From positions 124,001 through 188,000 of the forward strand of contig JAPJBO010000230.1 in assembly GCA_030068145.1 (NCBI GenBank): a DNA stretch of 64,000 nt. Direction: 5' to 3'. Shown one piece after another: positions 21,176 to 30,739 of the stretch (position 1 is the stretch's first letter; every line of letters begins with the position of its first letter). The notes beneath the pieces were generated by a model. That model saw nothing but the letters and a program-made list of their open reading frames with translations, was not told where the DNA came from and searched no databases. The DNA is from Diplonema papillatum. Lineage: Eukaryota > Euglenozoa > Diplonemea > Diplonemida > Diplonemidae. A program made the position numbers and the translations under genes.

Positions 21176-22378
21176 GAACTGCCCCCCTCCCCCCGCCCCT
21201 CAATAATATTCTCCTCCTTGTCGTGCGCTGTGTGTTGCGATTGGCTAACTAGAGGCGAACCAACTGTCAATGATCGTCGTGTGTTGGCCACATTTTCTAG
21301 CACCATAGCAAGAGTGCGAGCGGTCGTGTGAGGGAGAGAGGTCGTAAACCGCAGTGTGTCGCAGCCGCACTTACTCGTAATACGAATCTGCGTAGCGTCT
21401 TGTTACTTATACGCCAAAAAGACAGGCGCTTCGTTTTGTTTGTGCGTGCCGTCAATTGACCCCTGATGGTTGGCCCTTGCTGCAAAAGGCTTTCATGCCA
21501 CTGTGCAGTGGCGGATCTCTTCACATAGTACAACACAACGCTTGTTTCGGATATGTTGTGCTCTTGCTCCTCAGAACGTCCTGACATGAATTCCATAATC
21601 GGTCGGTAACGCGTATATTCCGGTCTAGCGTAGTCCCGGCCCCCTGGACCTGCTTACTGACCGGCGTGCGTATTGCATTCCAAGCCCATACGCGTGATGT
21701 TCGCTGATGTCGCCCTAAACAAGAAAGGATGAGGGCGAGAAGCCGTCCGATGGATCGTCCAAAGGACACAGCGTGGGGGCGGTCACACGCGTCCGAGTTG
21801 CCGAAAGTCGCGCCAGGAAGTGCGGCGCCCGGACGGATACGAAACTGGACGTACCAGGGTGCCGAGCGAGGCCACGGCGGGGGGTGTTTGCACAATTTTT
21901 TTCATGCATCAAAGCCGACGACCGTTGCGCTGCAACGGCAGGGGTTGCAGGCATTCGCTGCATGACGCTTGGATCCCCACACAAACACAACACACGCACA
22001 CTGAACTCAGGCCGAGCATACGACCGCAGTGCAAGCCAATGACGTGTTCGCTATTCCCTTCCGTTATCAGGGACGGCGGGACCCGACGTCACCAACAACC
22101 CGAGCTTGCCCTCGATCGCAAGTGTGCAAAGCCGACGAGTTCACGTGTGCCTTCACAAGTCTCTGGATGGCGCATCCAGAGACCGCTGAAAGCCTGCATG
22201 ACGCAACGCTTCTGCACCGCGGACTCGTGTCAAGGTCGCGAAATGCTTGAATGCTAATAGACACTCTCCTCTGGGCGGAAAGGAGGCGAGAAACACCGCA
22301 TGGCAGCGAGGGGCGTGTCCGCAGCACACATCCTGCAACGTTGCGTACCATAGACCGCAGGTAACAGGCTCCGCTCGT
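21176..22378. other. Spacer between the DUF971 and SPRY genes
   Basis: I recognise no gene. A fragment of dispersed repeat family 2 (GGCGCTTCGTTTTGTTTGTG) lies at about 21424-21450. A plus-strand frame around 22029-22250 is open, but its predicted protein resembles nothing I know and I leave it uncalled. Confidence 0.5.
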
Positions 22379-23479
22379 CTACCTCGGCCGCGGGAAGCTC
22401 GAAGGGAGTTTCCTCTTGTAGTCGTCGATCTGCCCTTGTGCCACGGGCTTCTCGTTGTAGAACGGCCCGAGATCAAGGGGCGGCTCGTCAGAGAACACGT
22501 GGCGCATTTCCACGGTCACCGGCACCTCGCGAAAGCAGACGACAGGCACCACGCCGGAGCTGGGCAAGTGCTCGAAGAACGCGTCCGGCTGCTTGACGCC
22601 GTTCACGCTGAATTCGAGCCGCGCCTGCCCCATGTCGCAGTGCAGTCCGACGACGTCGCTGCTGTGCCGGAAAGTGGCGCACCGGGCGAGCAGGGTCTCG
22701 TTGTGCCACAGCGACCCGAGATCGGTTATGACCCAGCTTTTGGATGATTCGCGGCCCCAGGCGAGGTTTTCATGCAGGTCGACGGATGGCGTCGCGACGC
22801 CGACGCGTACTGCTCTTGTGTTCCCGGTGAGCCGAACCTCCCAAGTGTGGGCGCCTTTCGTCAGGAGGGCGCCTGCCATGACGGAGCACCACGGCTTCGT
22901 CTGCAGGTTTCGCGTTGCGGCGAACCCGCCGTTTGAAAACGTGCACTCAGCGTCGGCGACGCGCCACGTCCAGGGCCCGCCGGGGGCCTTCCAAGACGTC
23001 AGCATCCGCTTTTCGTCCTCCTTCCGGCCGCGCCACGCGCCGGCGGCCTCGGCCAGCTTCATCCTGCCCTTGGCGGTGTCGTCGTGGTGCGGCGGCGTCC
23101 ACGCGTGCGCCTCTGGTAGCGGCCGTTCGGGCCAGAGGGCCTGCCCCCGCTCGTTGCCCCGCAGGTCCGGCCAGTCGCTCGGGAGGTCGAACGAGAACGC
23201 GCCGTCGACGCCGCGCTTCTCGGCCAGCGGCCGCACGCCGACCGCCCGCGGCGCGCCGTGCGCGGGCGGGACGCGCCTCTCCGCGTGCTCAGGCGACGCC
23301 CGCGACCTCCAAGACGGCCCCCCGTCTCTCGGATTGGCGCCGGCGGACGTGCGCTCCGTGCCCACGCGCCTCCTTTCCGGGTGCGCCGGCGTCGGCGAGG
23401 GTCGCCGGGGCCCCCCTCCGCACCATCGCCTCGTCAAGGAGCCTCTTTTCATCACCGCAGAGGCGAAGCGCTCGTTCAT
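22379..23479 (-). CDS. SPRY domain protein
   Basis: This 366-residue protein has a disordered Arg/Pro-rich N-terminus (about 1-150). The C-terminal half (about 190-330) reads as a B30.2/SPRY domain: GAHTWEVRLTGNTRAVRVGV, then a WGRE..SKSWV stretch, VVGLHCDMGQARLEFSVNG, and VPVVCFREVPVTVEM. The VGLHxD....LxFSxNG pattern is the family's core beta-sandwich and ligand-binding edge. No RING, B-box, coiled coil or kinase-like partner domain is fused to it. SPRY domains generally bind short peptide motifs in other proteins, so a scaffold or adaptor role is likely but the target is unknown. The start is the ATG at 23479, immediately preceded in frame by a TAA stop. The gene appears to be a single exon. 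Confidence 0.85.
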   Translation of the reverse strand: MNERFASAVMKRGSLTRRWCGGGPRRPSPTPAHPERRRVGTERTSAGANPRDGGPSWRSRASPEHAERRVPPAHGAPRAVGVRPLAEKRGVDGAFSFDLPSDWPDLRGNERGQALWPERPLPEAHAWTPPHHDDTAKGRMKLAEAAGAWRGRKEDEKRMLTSWKAPGGPWTWRVADAECTFSNGGFAATRNLQTKPWCSVMAGALLTKGAHTWEVRLTGNTRAVRVGVATPSVDLHENLAWGRESSKSWVITDLGSLWHNETLLARCATFRHSSDVVGLHCDMGQARLEFSVNGVKQPDAFFEHLPSSGVVPVVCFREVPVTVEMRHVFSDEPPLDLGPFYNEKPVAQGQIDDYKRKLPSSFPRPR

Positions 23480-24267
23480 TTATCTTCTTCGGCGTTCGTT
23501 GTGTTTTCCCGAAGACGACCGATGTCCGGCCAGCTCACCTGTTTGGTTAATATGATGTTAGAGATGTTGCTGTTTCTTTTTCTGTTCCGACAACGCTTGC
23601 TCTAATGACTTCATTTCTTAGGGCACCTTTTTCTGGTGGCGAAACGCTTGTGCATTCTTCTTTAGTTTTCGTTGTTGGTGTTGTTGCTGCTTTCGTTGTG
23701 TTTCCCCGAAGACTCCCCGATGACCGGCCAGCTCAGGTTCCTTAGCTGCAAAGCCTTTTCACCGTGAAAAGCTCTGTTCATTGCAGCCGAGGCAAAGCAC
23801 TCGCCAGCTTGGGTTTCCTGGCGGCTGCTGGATTGCCGATTCGAGCGGCGACTGACTCTCGGAACCGACGATGCCCGCGGGGGTGATATTGAGAATGGAT
23901 TGAAAACGGCCTTTGCGCTAGGGGTGCCTCACTGGCGGCAGCGCCTCTTGGAAAAGAGACGGCGCCGCGCGACCGTCCTGATCGATTCGAACACGGAACT
24001 GATTCAAATATTTCGATCGTGTAAAGTGATTGGGGGAAGGAGCGTGTTGCGGCCAGGGGACGGCGGAAGCCCGGCCATCGTCAAGAGGTGAACGTGTGTG
24101 TGGTTGTGTGAGCCGCCGGCCATCTTTTCGGCGCACTCCTGGACTACGGACCTGCCAGCGGAGTAGACAGGTCAACCAATTCGGCCGCAGATGCAAGAGG
24201 CTGCAACGAACAAAGTAGTAGGAGCCGCGAAAGAAAGCAAGCATCCACAGCAGTCAAAGTCGAGTTC
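23480..24267. other. Spacer between the SPRY gene and the EF-hand/WD40 gene
   Basis: I see no gene. Two diverged copies of a CCGAAGAC..CCGATG..CCGGCCAGCTCA segment occur near 23508-23540 and 23706-23735, with related text downstream of each, suggesting a local duplication of about 195 bp. The space should contain the SPRY gene's promoter and the WD40 gene's 3' UTR. Confidence 0.45.
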
Positions 24268-27200
24268 TCAGGTTGAATCGACGCTGTCGCAGGCAGGCAC
24301 AGCTGGCAGGAACCGAGAAGCACGCGGACTGGACTCGCTCGGGTCGCACGAGTTCCGGCGGGTAGAGGTGATGGACAGCGGCGCAGTCACCGGCCGGCTG
24401 TTCGCTGGCCCGCGGTGCTGCCTGCCGCGGACGACGACCAAGGGCCGGTAGACGACCACCGAATCGGCCGCCGACGCAGGAGGCTTCTGCGCCTGGGCTA
24501 AGCCGGCGCGGCACAGGTGCACGCGGAGGAGCCGCTGGAAGAAGCCGCGCGACAGCTCCGGCCCCGCCGACCCCCGCGCGAGCCGGTCCAGCAGCCCGCG
24601 CTCCCTCACCGCGAGCGGCTGACCGCCGAAGCTTGCGACGCTCCTCTCGAGGTCCGCCAGCTCTCCCGGGCTCCGCTTTGCCTTCCGCTTCGCTGCCTCC
24701 GCCTCCCAGCGCCAGAAGCGGTGGGTTTCCCCGTTTTCGAGCACGGGGGCGAGGTCATCCCGAGCGCTGCGCGCCTCGATGTAGTCGGTCGTCTTCTTCC
24801 GCAGGGTCGCCGACTCCCTGAGGGGCCGCCCGAGGAACGGCGCGAGCTTCCGCAGCTTCGCGTCGAGGCACGTGTGCGCCGGGTTCAGCTTCGACACCGG
24901 CGGCGGGCAGTGCAGATACTCGTTGGGCCGCAGCCGGGCGACGGGCGCGAGGGGAAACGGGGCCGGCGCGAACGCGGGGTAGTCGAGGAGGATTTCGGGG
25001 ATCGCGGCCGCTGCGGCGACGGCGGCCGAGAGGATCACGCAGAAGTACGGCAGCGGCGGCGGCGCGTCCAGCAGGCACGGCGAGAACAGCAGGGACGGCG
25101 CCGCGGCGGGCGGCATGCGAGGCGGGCACCCGGCCACCGTCGGCGAGGGCGCCGGTCGTGCGGCGACGGCGGGCGCAGACGGGTCGCCCTCTGCTGGTTC
25201 CGCTGCGCCTGCCTCCTGGCCGGCTGTCGACCGCTGCTCGGCGCTTTTGCTTGCCGGCGGACGCAACGGACCTTCCGACGCTTCCTCGGTCGGGGTGTTC
25301 GCTTCCCTCGCTTTCATCTCCGCCCCCAGCCGGTCGGGTTCCTGGTGGCCTTCGTCGACCAGCTCCGCCGGGATTTGTCCACTTGCAGAATCGGCGGGCT
25401 GGTTGTCCTTGGCATCCACGGCCCGTGCTGCAGGGATTGGTTCACTCGCGGATTCGGCGGGCTGGTTGTCCTTGGTATCCACGGCCCGTGCTATAGGGAT
25501 TGGTCCACTTGCAGAATTGGCGGGCTGGTTGTCCTTGGCATCCACGGCCCGTGCTGCAGGGATTGGTTCACTCGCGGATTCGGCGGGCTGGTTGTCCTTG
25601 GCATCCACGGCCCGTGCTGCAGGGATTGGTCCATCGGCGGGCTGATTGTCCTTGGCATCCACGGCCCGTGCTGCAGGGATTGGTTCACTCGCGGATTCGG
25701 CGGGCTGGTTGTCCTTGGTATCCACGGCCCGTGCTATAGGGATTGGTCCACTTGCAGAATTGGCGGGCTGGTTGTCCTTGGCATCCACGGCCCGTGCTAC
25801 CAGGATCGCACTTGCGGATTCGACGAGCTGGCTGACCTTGGCACCCACGGCCGCCCGCTGCGCCTCCGGTCCGGCCGGCAGCTCGCACCGGGCGGCGCGC
25901 CCCTTCGCGTGCGCGAACAGCGGGCCGCTGGTGGCTGCTGCCAGGTGGCTGGCCCGCGGCGGGATCGCGACCCGTCCCGGCGCGTGGAAGTCGGTCGACT
26001 GCCGGCGGGCGGCGCCCTCCTTCGCCGCCCGGGTGAACCCGTCGAGCATCTCCTTCGCCGGCGCCTCGCGGGAGACCGCCGCGGACAGGTCCCAGTGCCA
26101 GAGCGAGCCGTCCGCCAACGCGTGCGCCCGTTTGTCCCGCTGCGCGACTGAAACGAAGTTCCGCAGGCAGGCCAGCCGCGCCTTCGCCGACTGCCCCCCC
26201 CCTGGCCGAGCGGCGTCCGCGCTGCAGAGCCTCGCGTGCGGCGCCGGCTCCCGCCCACCCGGCGACTCTGCGGGCCCCGCCGACAGCGACGACACGCGGC
26301 TCCTGCCGACGCCCCAGCCGACGGCGGCGAGGGCCTTCTTGGCAGGGCTGCGGGGGTCCCGGGGCGCCTGCGTATCGCCGGCGGTCAGGTTGATCTCGAG
26401 CACCGCGGCCGCTTTGAGCAGCGACGCGGTGTTGTTGGACTCGAGGAGGTGCTGCATGTTGCCGTCGAACACGGCTTCCCGGATGCTGTTCCGGAACGGC
26501 GACGAAGGGACGGAACCGGCCGGGTTCCTCGGCGAAGGAACAGCGGCAGCGGGGTGCGCTGCGTCCGGTGACGACGTGAACGAAAGTCTCGGGCACCCTT
26601 TTTTATCCACCGGCTGCCGCACGGGAGAAGTCAGGCTCGCCCCCGAGTCTTCCCGTGTCGCCCGGCTCCTGGTGCGTTTCGGGAGCAGGACGTCCGCCAT
26701 GACGTGGCTGGCGTTTCGCTCGAAGACGCTCTTGGCTGACTTCTCGGAGCCAGCGGGCGATCCGTTGTCCTCGCTCCCGCCGGCGAGCGACGTTTCCGAG
26801 GCCGCCGACGACTTGTCACCCGCGCTGCCGCCGTCGCTGCGAGCTTGGTTGTCCGGTTCCTCCTCCGGCATGAACAGGCACAGGCCCCCGCCCTTCCTCG
26901 CGGACCGCGGCGAAAGCCGGGGCGCCAGGCACTCCACTTCCCACCGCGCCGACCCCCGCGCGGGCACGGGCATCTCGCAGAAGCTGACGTTCCGCTTTTG
27001 CGGCTGGGGAACAAACCAGACCCCGGCGCCGTCGGGAGCCCCGGACTCGTGGTCTGGGGGGGCGGCGGGGCGCAGGGGGGACGAGGGCGGCGAGAGGAAG
27101 AGGGAGGACACCCAGGTGCACGTCTCGGGCGCGGTGGTTTGGAAGGGGAGGAAGCCGGCGACGGCGGCGTGCGTCCAAGGGGCCGGCCGGCGCGGCGGGA

Positions 27201-29463
27201 CCAGGTGCTTCCAGTCGAGCTGCGACGAAGGCACCGAGCGGAGGGAGACCGACACACACGGCACGTCGAAGATCGGCAGCTTCGCGCGGAGGCAGACGAG
27301 GGCCACCGGCTGCCCGCCAACGCTCGCGGCGAACGCCGCGACGGCGTCACCTGGCACCGCTTGCGCCAGCTTGCCGGCAGCGCCGGCTACGCACGCGTTC
27401 GGGGCGAACGGTGTGTCGTCTCCGCGCACAGGCGACGCCCGCTCCGTCGACTGTGTTTGCCAGCCGGTTGTTCTTTCGGGTGCGTGGTGCTCCGTTCGGC
27501 GGTCGAAACGCTTCGCGTTAGCGACGCAGGACGCCGGGCCGGCGCCGCCGGTCGGGAACTTGTTGCGGTGCCTCTTCCCGACGGGCGACGGCGGCGGCGT
27601 CGGCGTCGGGTCCGCGGCCGCGGGCGCGAGTCCCTCCTCGTCGGTGACCGGCGAGCCCTGCCGCAGGTCGCCCGACGGCTTCCACCGGCCGCCCTCGCGC
27701 AGCGAGCCGGCGAACCGATTGTACTGCGCCGCGGGCAGCAGAACGAACCCGTTCACCCGGCGGGTGACCGCCGAGCCGGGGTCGAACAGGCCCTCGTCCG
27801 GCGGCCCATCCGCCGGCGCGGCGGGAGATGCCGGCTGCGCAGCGGCGGCGTCATTCTCGGCGCCGTCAACCGGCGGGCCGCCGTCCTTCGGCGCCGCGGC
27901 GTCGGGCGCGTTTAACGGCGGCTTCCCGTCCTTCGCGGGCGTGCTCTCCCCGTTGCCGCCAGGACCTGCCTTGTGCGGCGCGCCGAGAAGCTGCTCCTGC
28001 AACCGGTCAGCCACGGGGGTGTAGTCATTAAACTCGTTTTGCTGCTCCGACGCGTCTTGTGCGATGCCCTGTTTGCCCTGCTGGAGGCGGCCTACGTACT
28101 CTCCGGTGGACGTCCAGAAGTAGATGTTCCGGTCGGATCCGGAGGTGGCTACGAGGTTGACCCTTGGGATCAACACGACGGCGGTCACCGGCAGCATCTT
28201 TTCGTGTGCTGGGATCACGCACAGCAAGATGGCCTGCGCCGTGTCCGATGCCCGTTGCGGCCGAGTCCCAGGGGACGGGCCGGCGGCGCCGCCGCTCGTC
28301 ACGGGCGCGATCGCCTGGCTCTCGTACACGGGCCGCATGTTCCAAATGCTCAAGCAGCCCGAGTCGTCGCAGAGGTACAGCGTCTCGCCCAGCGCGACAC
28401 CCCCCGTGGCCACGGGCGACGCCGCCGACTGGTGGCACCGCGCCATCTTCCACCTCCCGCAGCAGTGGTACGGCCTGCGGTGGGGCCGCAGGGTCCACGC
28501 GGTGAGGTACCCAGAGTAGTCCCCCGAGACCAGCACCGGGTATGGGTAGCAGACGGTTAGGGACGATATTTCGGTGCTTTTCGAGTGCAGGTACGACCGG
28601 ATCTGCCTCTCGGTGGCTTGGTTGGCGGTCGGCTCCCCGACGGTGGCCTCTTCCTCCTTAACGGTTATCCCTTCGTACGCCAACGTGGCGACCGCTTTAA
28701 TGCGGATGAACGCAGTCGTTGCATCGTACACGGTTATCCCGTCCTTGGCATCCCCAACGGCAAACACGTTGAGCTCGCGCGACACGACCAGGCAGAGCTG
28801 GACGGTGGGGAGCTTGAGGATGGTGATGGGGTCCGCCGGTTGCAAGGGATCCTCCTTCTCCTTGTAAACGATCACGTTTTTGCAGCTCGAAACCACGATG
28901 AGTCCCATGTCGCTGAGTTCCGCGATGCCGGTGACCTCCCCGAGGGTCGGCTTGCAGCTCCCGGCGAGCCCGCCGGTGGCGAGGGCGTGAGCGGTGATAG
29001 ACCCGTTGTGGCAGCCCAGCAGAAACCGGCGCCCGTGCGTGTCGAACGACACGGTGGTGATGGGCGACGCGGTGATGTCGCTGAACGTCGACCGGCTCAC
29101 GCCGGTGGCCGCGTCCCAGACGCGGACGCTCATCTTCGACACCGTCAGGTAGCAGCCGGCCGACATGTTGTACAGGAAGTGACTAACCGCCGAATCATGA
29201 GCGATGCTCCCGTTCCGATGCTTCTTCAGCGTCTGGCGGTGGACCAGCGTCGCGCGCTCGGTCTCCGTCCTGCACGACGAAAACATGCAGCCCCGGCCCG
29301 TGTCGACGGCGAAGTCGTACAAGTTGAGGCCGCGGTGCTTCTTCAGCGGATCCTCCTCCTTCTTCAGAAACGAGTCCGGCCCGCCGAACCGCGCCTTCAG
29401 GTCGCCCACCAACGGGTCGAGCCAAAACGTCTGCAGCACCGTCACCTTCCGCAAGTCCCATAC
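24268..29463 (-). CDS. EF-hand/WD40 protein, exon 3 (WD40 repeats, repetitive linker, C-terminal region)
   Basis: This exon supplies 1,732 codons including the stop. It continues exon 2 in phase 0: the split WD40 strand becomes SSGMVK|VWDLRKVTVLQTF once the intron is removed. Further WD units are visible (MSVRVWDAATGVSRSTF, FDTHGRRFLLGCHNGSITA, LVSGDYSGYLTAWTL, LVATSGSDRNIYFWTSTG). After the propeller comes a long low-complexity Ala/Pro/Ser-rich linker, a 21-residue tandem repeat (25388-25850) and a C-terminal region rich in Leu, Arg and Pro. The domain order, EF-hand then WD40, is that of the WDR49/WDR64 group, which is linked to cilia and flagella in other eukaryotes. The linker and C-terminal extension make this protein, about 2,183 residues, roughly twice the usual size. 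Additional introns inside the low-complexity part cannot be excluded. Confidence 0.85.
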   Translation of the reverse strand, partial: VWDLRKVTVLQTFWLDPLVGDLKARFGGPDSFLKKEEDPLKKHRGLNLYDFAVDTGRGCMFSSCRTETERATLVHRQTLKKHRNGSIAHDSAVSHFLYNMSAGCYLTVSKMSVRVWDAATGVSRSTFSDITASPITTVSFDTHGRRFLLGCHNGSITAHALATGGLAGSCKPTLGEVTGIAELSDMGLIVVSSCKNVIVYKEKEDPLQPADPITILKLPTVQLCLVVSRELNVFAVGDAKDGITVYDATTAFIRIKAVATLAYEGITVKEEEATVGEPTANQATERQIRSYLHSKSTEISSLTVCYPYPVLVSGDYSGYLTAWTLRPHRRPYHCCGRWKMARCHQSAASPVATGGVALGETLYLCDDSGCLSIWNMRPVYESQAIAPVTSGGAAGPSPGTRPQRASDTAQAILLCVIPAHEKMLPVTAVVLIPRVNLVATSGSDRNIYFWTSTGEYVGRLQQGKQGIAQDASEQQNEFNDYTPVADRLQEQLLGAPHKAGPGGNGESTPAKDGKPPLNAPDAAAPKDGGPPVDGAENDAAAAQPASPAAPADGPPDEGLFDPGSAVTRRVNGFVLLPAAQYNRFAGSLREGGRWKPSGDLRQGSPVTDEEGLAPAAADPTPTPPPSPVGKRHRNKFPTGGAGPASCVANAKRFDRRTEHHAPERTTGWQTQSTERASPVRGDDTPFAPNACVAGAAGKLAQAVPGDAVAAFAASVGGQPVALVCLRAKLPIFDVPCVSVSLRSVPSSQLDWKHLVPPRRPAPWTHAAVAGFLPFQTTAPETCTWVSSLFLSPPSSPLRPAAPPDHESGAPDGAGVWFVPQPQKRNVSFCEMPVPARGSARWEVECLAPRLSPRSARKGGGLCLFMPEEEPDNQARSDGGSAGDKSSAASETSLAGGSEDNGSPAGSEKSAKSVFERNASHVMADVLLPKRTRSRATREDSGASLTSPVRQPVDKKGCPRLSFTSSPDAAHPAAAVPSPRNPAGSVPSSPFRNSIREAVFDGNMQHLLESNNTASLLKAAAVLEINLTAGDTQAPRDPRSPAKKALAAVGWGVGRSRVSSLSAGPAESPGGREPAPHARLCSADAARPGGGQSAKARLACLRNFVSVAQRDKRAHALADGSLWHWDLSAAVSREAPAKEMLDGFTRAAKEGAARRQSTDFHAPGRVAIPPRASHLAAATSGPLFAHAKGRAARCELPAGPEAQRAAVGAKVSQLVESASAILVARAVDAKDNQPANSASGPIPIARAVDTKDNQPAESASEPIPAARAVDAKDNQPADGPIPAARAVDAKDNQPAESASEPIPAARAVDAKDNQPANSASGPIPIARAVDTKDNQPAESASEPIPAARAVDAKDNQPADSASGQIPAELVDEGHQEPDRLGAEMKAREANTPTEEASEGPLRPPASKSAEQRSTAGQEAGAAEPAEGDPSAPAVAARPAPSPTVAGCPPRMPPAAAPSLLFSPCLLDAPPPLPYFCVILSAAVAAAAAIPEILLDYPAFAPAPFPLAPVARLRPNEYLHCPPPVSKLNPAHTCLDAKLRKLAPFLGRPLRESATLRKKTTDYIEARSARDDLAPVLENGETHRFWRWEAEAAKRKAKRSPGELADLERSVASFGGQPLAVRERGLLDRLARGSAGPELSRGFFQRLLRVHLCRAGLAQAQKPPASAADSVVVYRPLVVVRGRQHRGPANSRPVTAPLSITSTRRNSCDPSESSPRASRFLPAVPACDSVDST
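25388..25850 (-). repeat. 63-bp coding tandem repeat in the WD40 gene, about 7-8 units
   Basis: Each unit encodes a variant of DAKDNQPAESASEPIPAARAV. One unit is shortened (around 25628-25650). Pairs of units alternate between two subtypes (ESASEPIPAA and NSASGPIPIA, with DTKD after the second), so part of the array looks like duplication of a two-unit block. Units are almost identical in nucleotide sequence. Confidence 0.9.
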
Positions 29464-29675
29464 CTGCGAGTGTTTTTTAGAGTGAAAGTTCGCTTGAAAC
29501 TCCGGGCTTTTAAAGTCTCCGGGGGTGACCTCCATAAATATGGGAAAATGTATTTACGCTGTGTATATTCAGGTAAGGAATTCTGATCAACCACCAAAAC
29601 ACGCTGCCTACGTCTTTTTAGCCCGCACAATACATTGAAGGGCAACCCGCAAGATTGTTAGTACTAATAACGGAC
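29464..29675 (-). other. Intron 2 of the EF-hand/WD40 gene (212 nt), built on a dispersed repeat
   Basis: The donor is AAG|GTCCGT and the acceptor CTCGCAG|GTATGG. Removing the 212 nt joins two phase-0 exons and restores a WD strand. The middle (29550-29668) is a copy of dispersed repeat family 2. On the sense strand a TACTAAC motif, the yeast-type branch-point consensus, lies only about 13 nt from the donor, too close to serve as this intron's branch point. Confidence 0.85.
29550..29668 (-). repeat. Dispersed repeat family 2, intronic copy
   Basis: Plus-strand text shared with the copies at 47093-47250 and 57200-57353 includes GGAATTCTGATCAACCACC, AAACACGCTGCCTACGTC and ACATTGAAGG, ending at TTAGTACTA or a close variant. 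A partial copy lies at 63731-63833 and shorter fragments near 21424 and 45290. All long copies have the same orientation. Confidence 0.85.
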
Positions 29676-30139
29676 CTTAACCATCCCGGATGAATCGGCG
29701 GAGAGCAGGTGCCACGGGCGGAAGTTCGAGGTGTAAGGCTCCTCGGGGTCGACGCACAGGACGCGCACCATGCGCCCGCGGTGCGGCGCGTCGAGGTCGC
29801 GCAGCTTGCTGATGAACTGCCCCGCGAGCGGCGTCCAGATGGACGGCTCCGGGTCGTAGTAGCCGCCGGTCGCCAGCAGCGAGTACTCCCGGCTGTACGT
29901 CAAGCTCGTGACGAGGGAGTTTTCCCCGTTTCGGACGAGCTCCCGCTCCACGGTGCACGTGGACAGGTCGTTGATCAGGCACTTCGAGTCGAGGCCGCAG
30001 CTGACCACCTTCATTCCCGGGAGCGGGAGCAGGTCCACAATCGGGTGCTGCTTGTGCGGCTTCGCCGTGAACGCGATCGTGGGCATGATGTGCGGCGAAT
30101 TATCGGGTTTGATGCCGAAGATCTCGCCTTTGTTGTTAC
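29676..30139 (-). CDS. EF-hand/WD40 protein, exon 2
   Basis: This 464-nt exon begins after a CACACAG acceptor, contributes the last two bases of a split Cys codon and then reads NNKGEIFGIKPDN. WD-type strands follow (VVSCGLDSKCLINDLST, SLLATGGYYDPEPSIWTPLA, HLLSADSSGMVK). It ends in phase 0 at AAG|GTCCGT. Its reading frame fits exon 1 in phase 1 and exon 3 in phase 0, which is the main support for the model. Without splicing the frame stops within four codons of the donor. Confidence 0.85.
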
Positions 30140-30395
30140 CTGTGTGCAGGGGTTGGCATGTGGATGAACAGAGCAGAGATCAAACCCGAACCGGTGATAT
30201 ACGTATACTGTGGCGCAAGCTGCTCGAGGACGTGAATGATCTAGCGTGTACGGGTTTTCCAGCACCATTGCCGGGATCGCAAGCTTCTACCGCCCACGGC
30301 CACATTCTCGCTTTCATTTCACCAACCCTGCGACAATTATCATCTTCACCGTTTCTGCCAACGCGACCTTTTCCGAGAGAGAGAGAGAGAGAGAG

Positions 30396-30517
30396 TTTGA
30401 ATAGAGTATCTATTTGGTATCGGAAAGTAGGTGCGAGATCAGGCAAACCTTGTGCGCTAGCTTCGTTTAACCGTGAATCTAATAATCAGGGCTTACCCCA
30501 CATTCTCGCTTTCATTT
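30396..30517 (+). repeat. Left 122-bp direct repeat of the retroelement
   Basis: It runs from TTTGAATAGAGTATC to CTCGCTTTCATTT and is identical to 32837-32958. A GA microsatellite precedes it. Confidence 0.9.
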
Positions 30518-30541
30518 TATTTCCATTCTCCCCAAGTAATA

Positions 30542-30739
30542 ATGCCGATCCGCAAGGATAGCCGCACGCGCCGGGCCGCGCTGAACCGTCGACGGGTGAT
30601 GGATCCTGACTGGGCGGCTGCTGAGGAAGCGGCGGACGGGGCCACGCGGGAGTGGCGCATGTGGAACCCGTGCGAGCCCGGGGAGACGATGCACGCCCCT
30701 CCTCTTGCGGGAAAGGAAGGAAGGACCGGTCGCTGCTGA
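30542..30739 (+). CDS. Small basic ORF1 of the retroelement
   Basis: This 65-residue frame starts 24 bases after the left direct repeat. Its N-terminus is strongly basic (MPIRKDSRTRRAALNRRRV) and the rest is acidic and Trp-containing; it matches no family I know. It overlaps the RT frame, which lies in the -1 frame, by about 88 bases. In the overlap, the sequence GGGAAAG sits in the correct register (G GGA AAG) for -1 ribosomal slippage. ORF1 is therefore a candidate start of a fused ORF1-RT polyprotein. It is far too short for a normal Gag, and could alternatively be just a leader ORF. Confidence 0.5.
   Translation: MPIRKDSRTRRAALNRRRVMDPDWAAAEEAADGATREWRMWNPCEPGETMHAPPLAGKEGRTGRC

Noticed and set aside
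24517..28024. Long plus-strand frames (24517-26151 and 25646-28024) opposite the WD40 gene
   Set aside because: They are antisense to a supported exon, have Arg/Gly/Ala/Pro composition expected from GC-rich codon bias, and show no domain.
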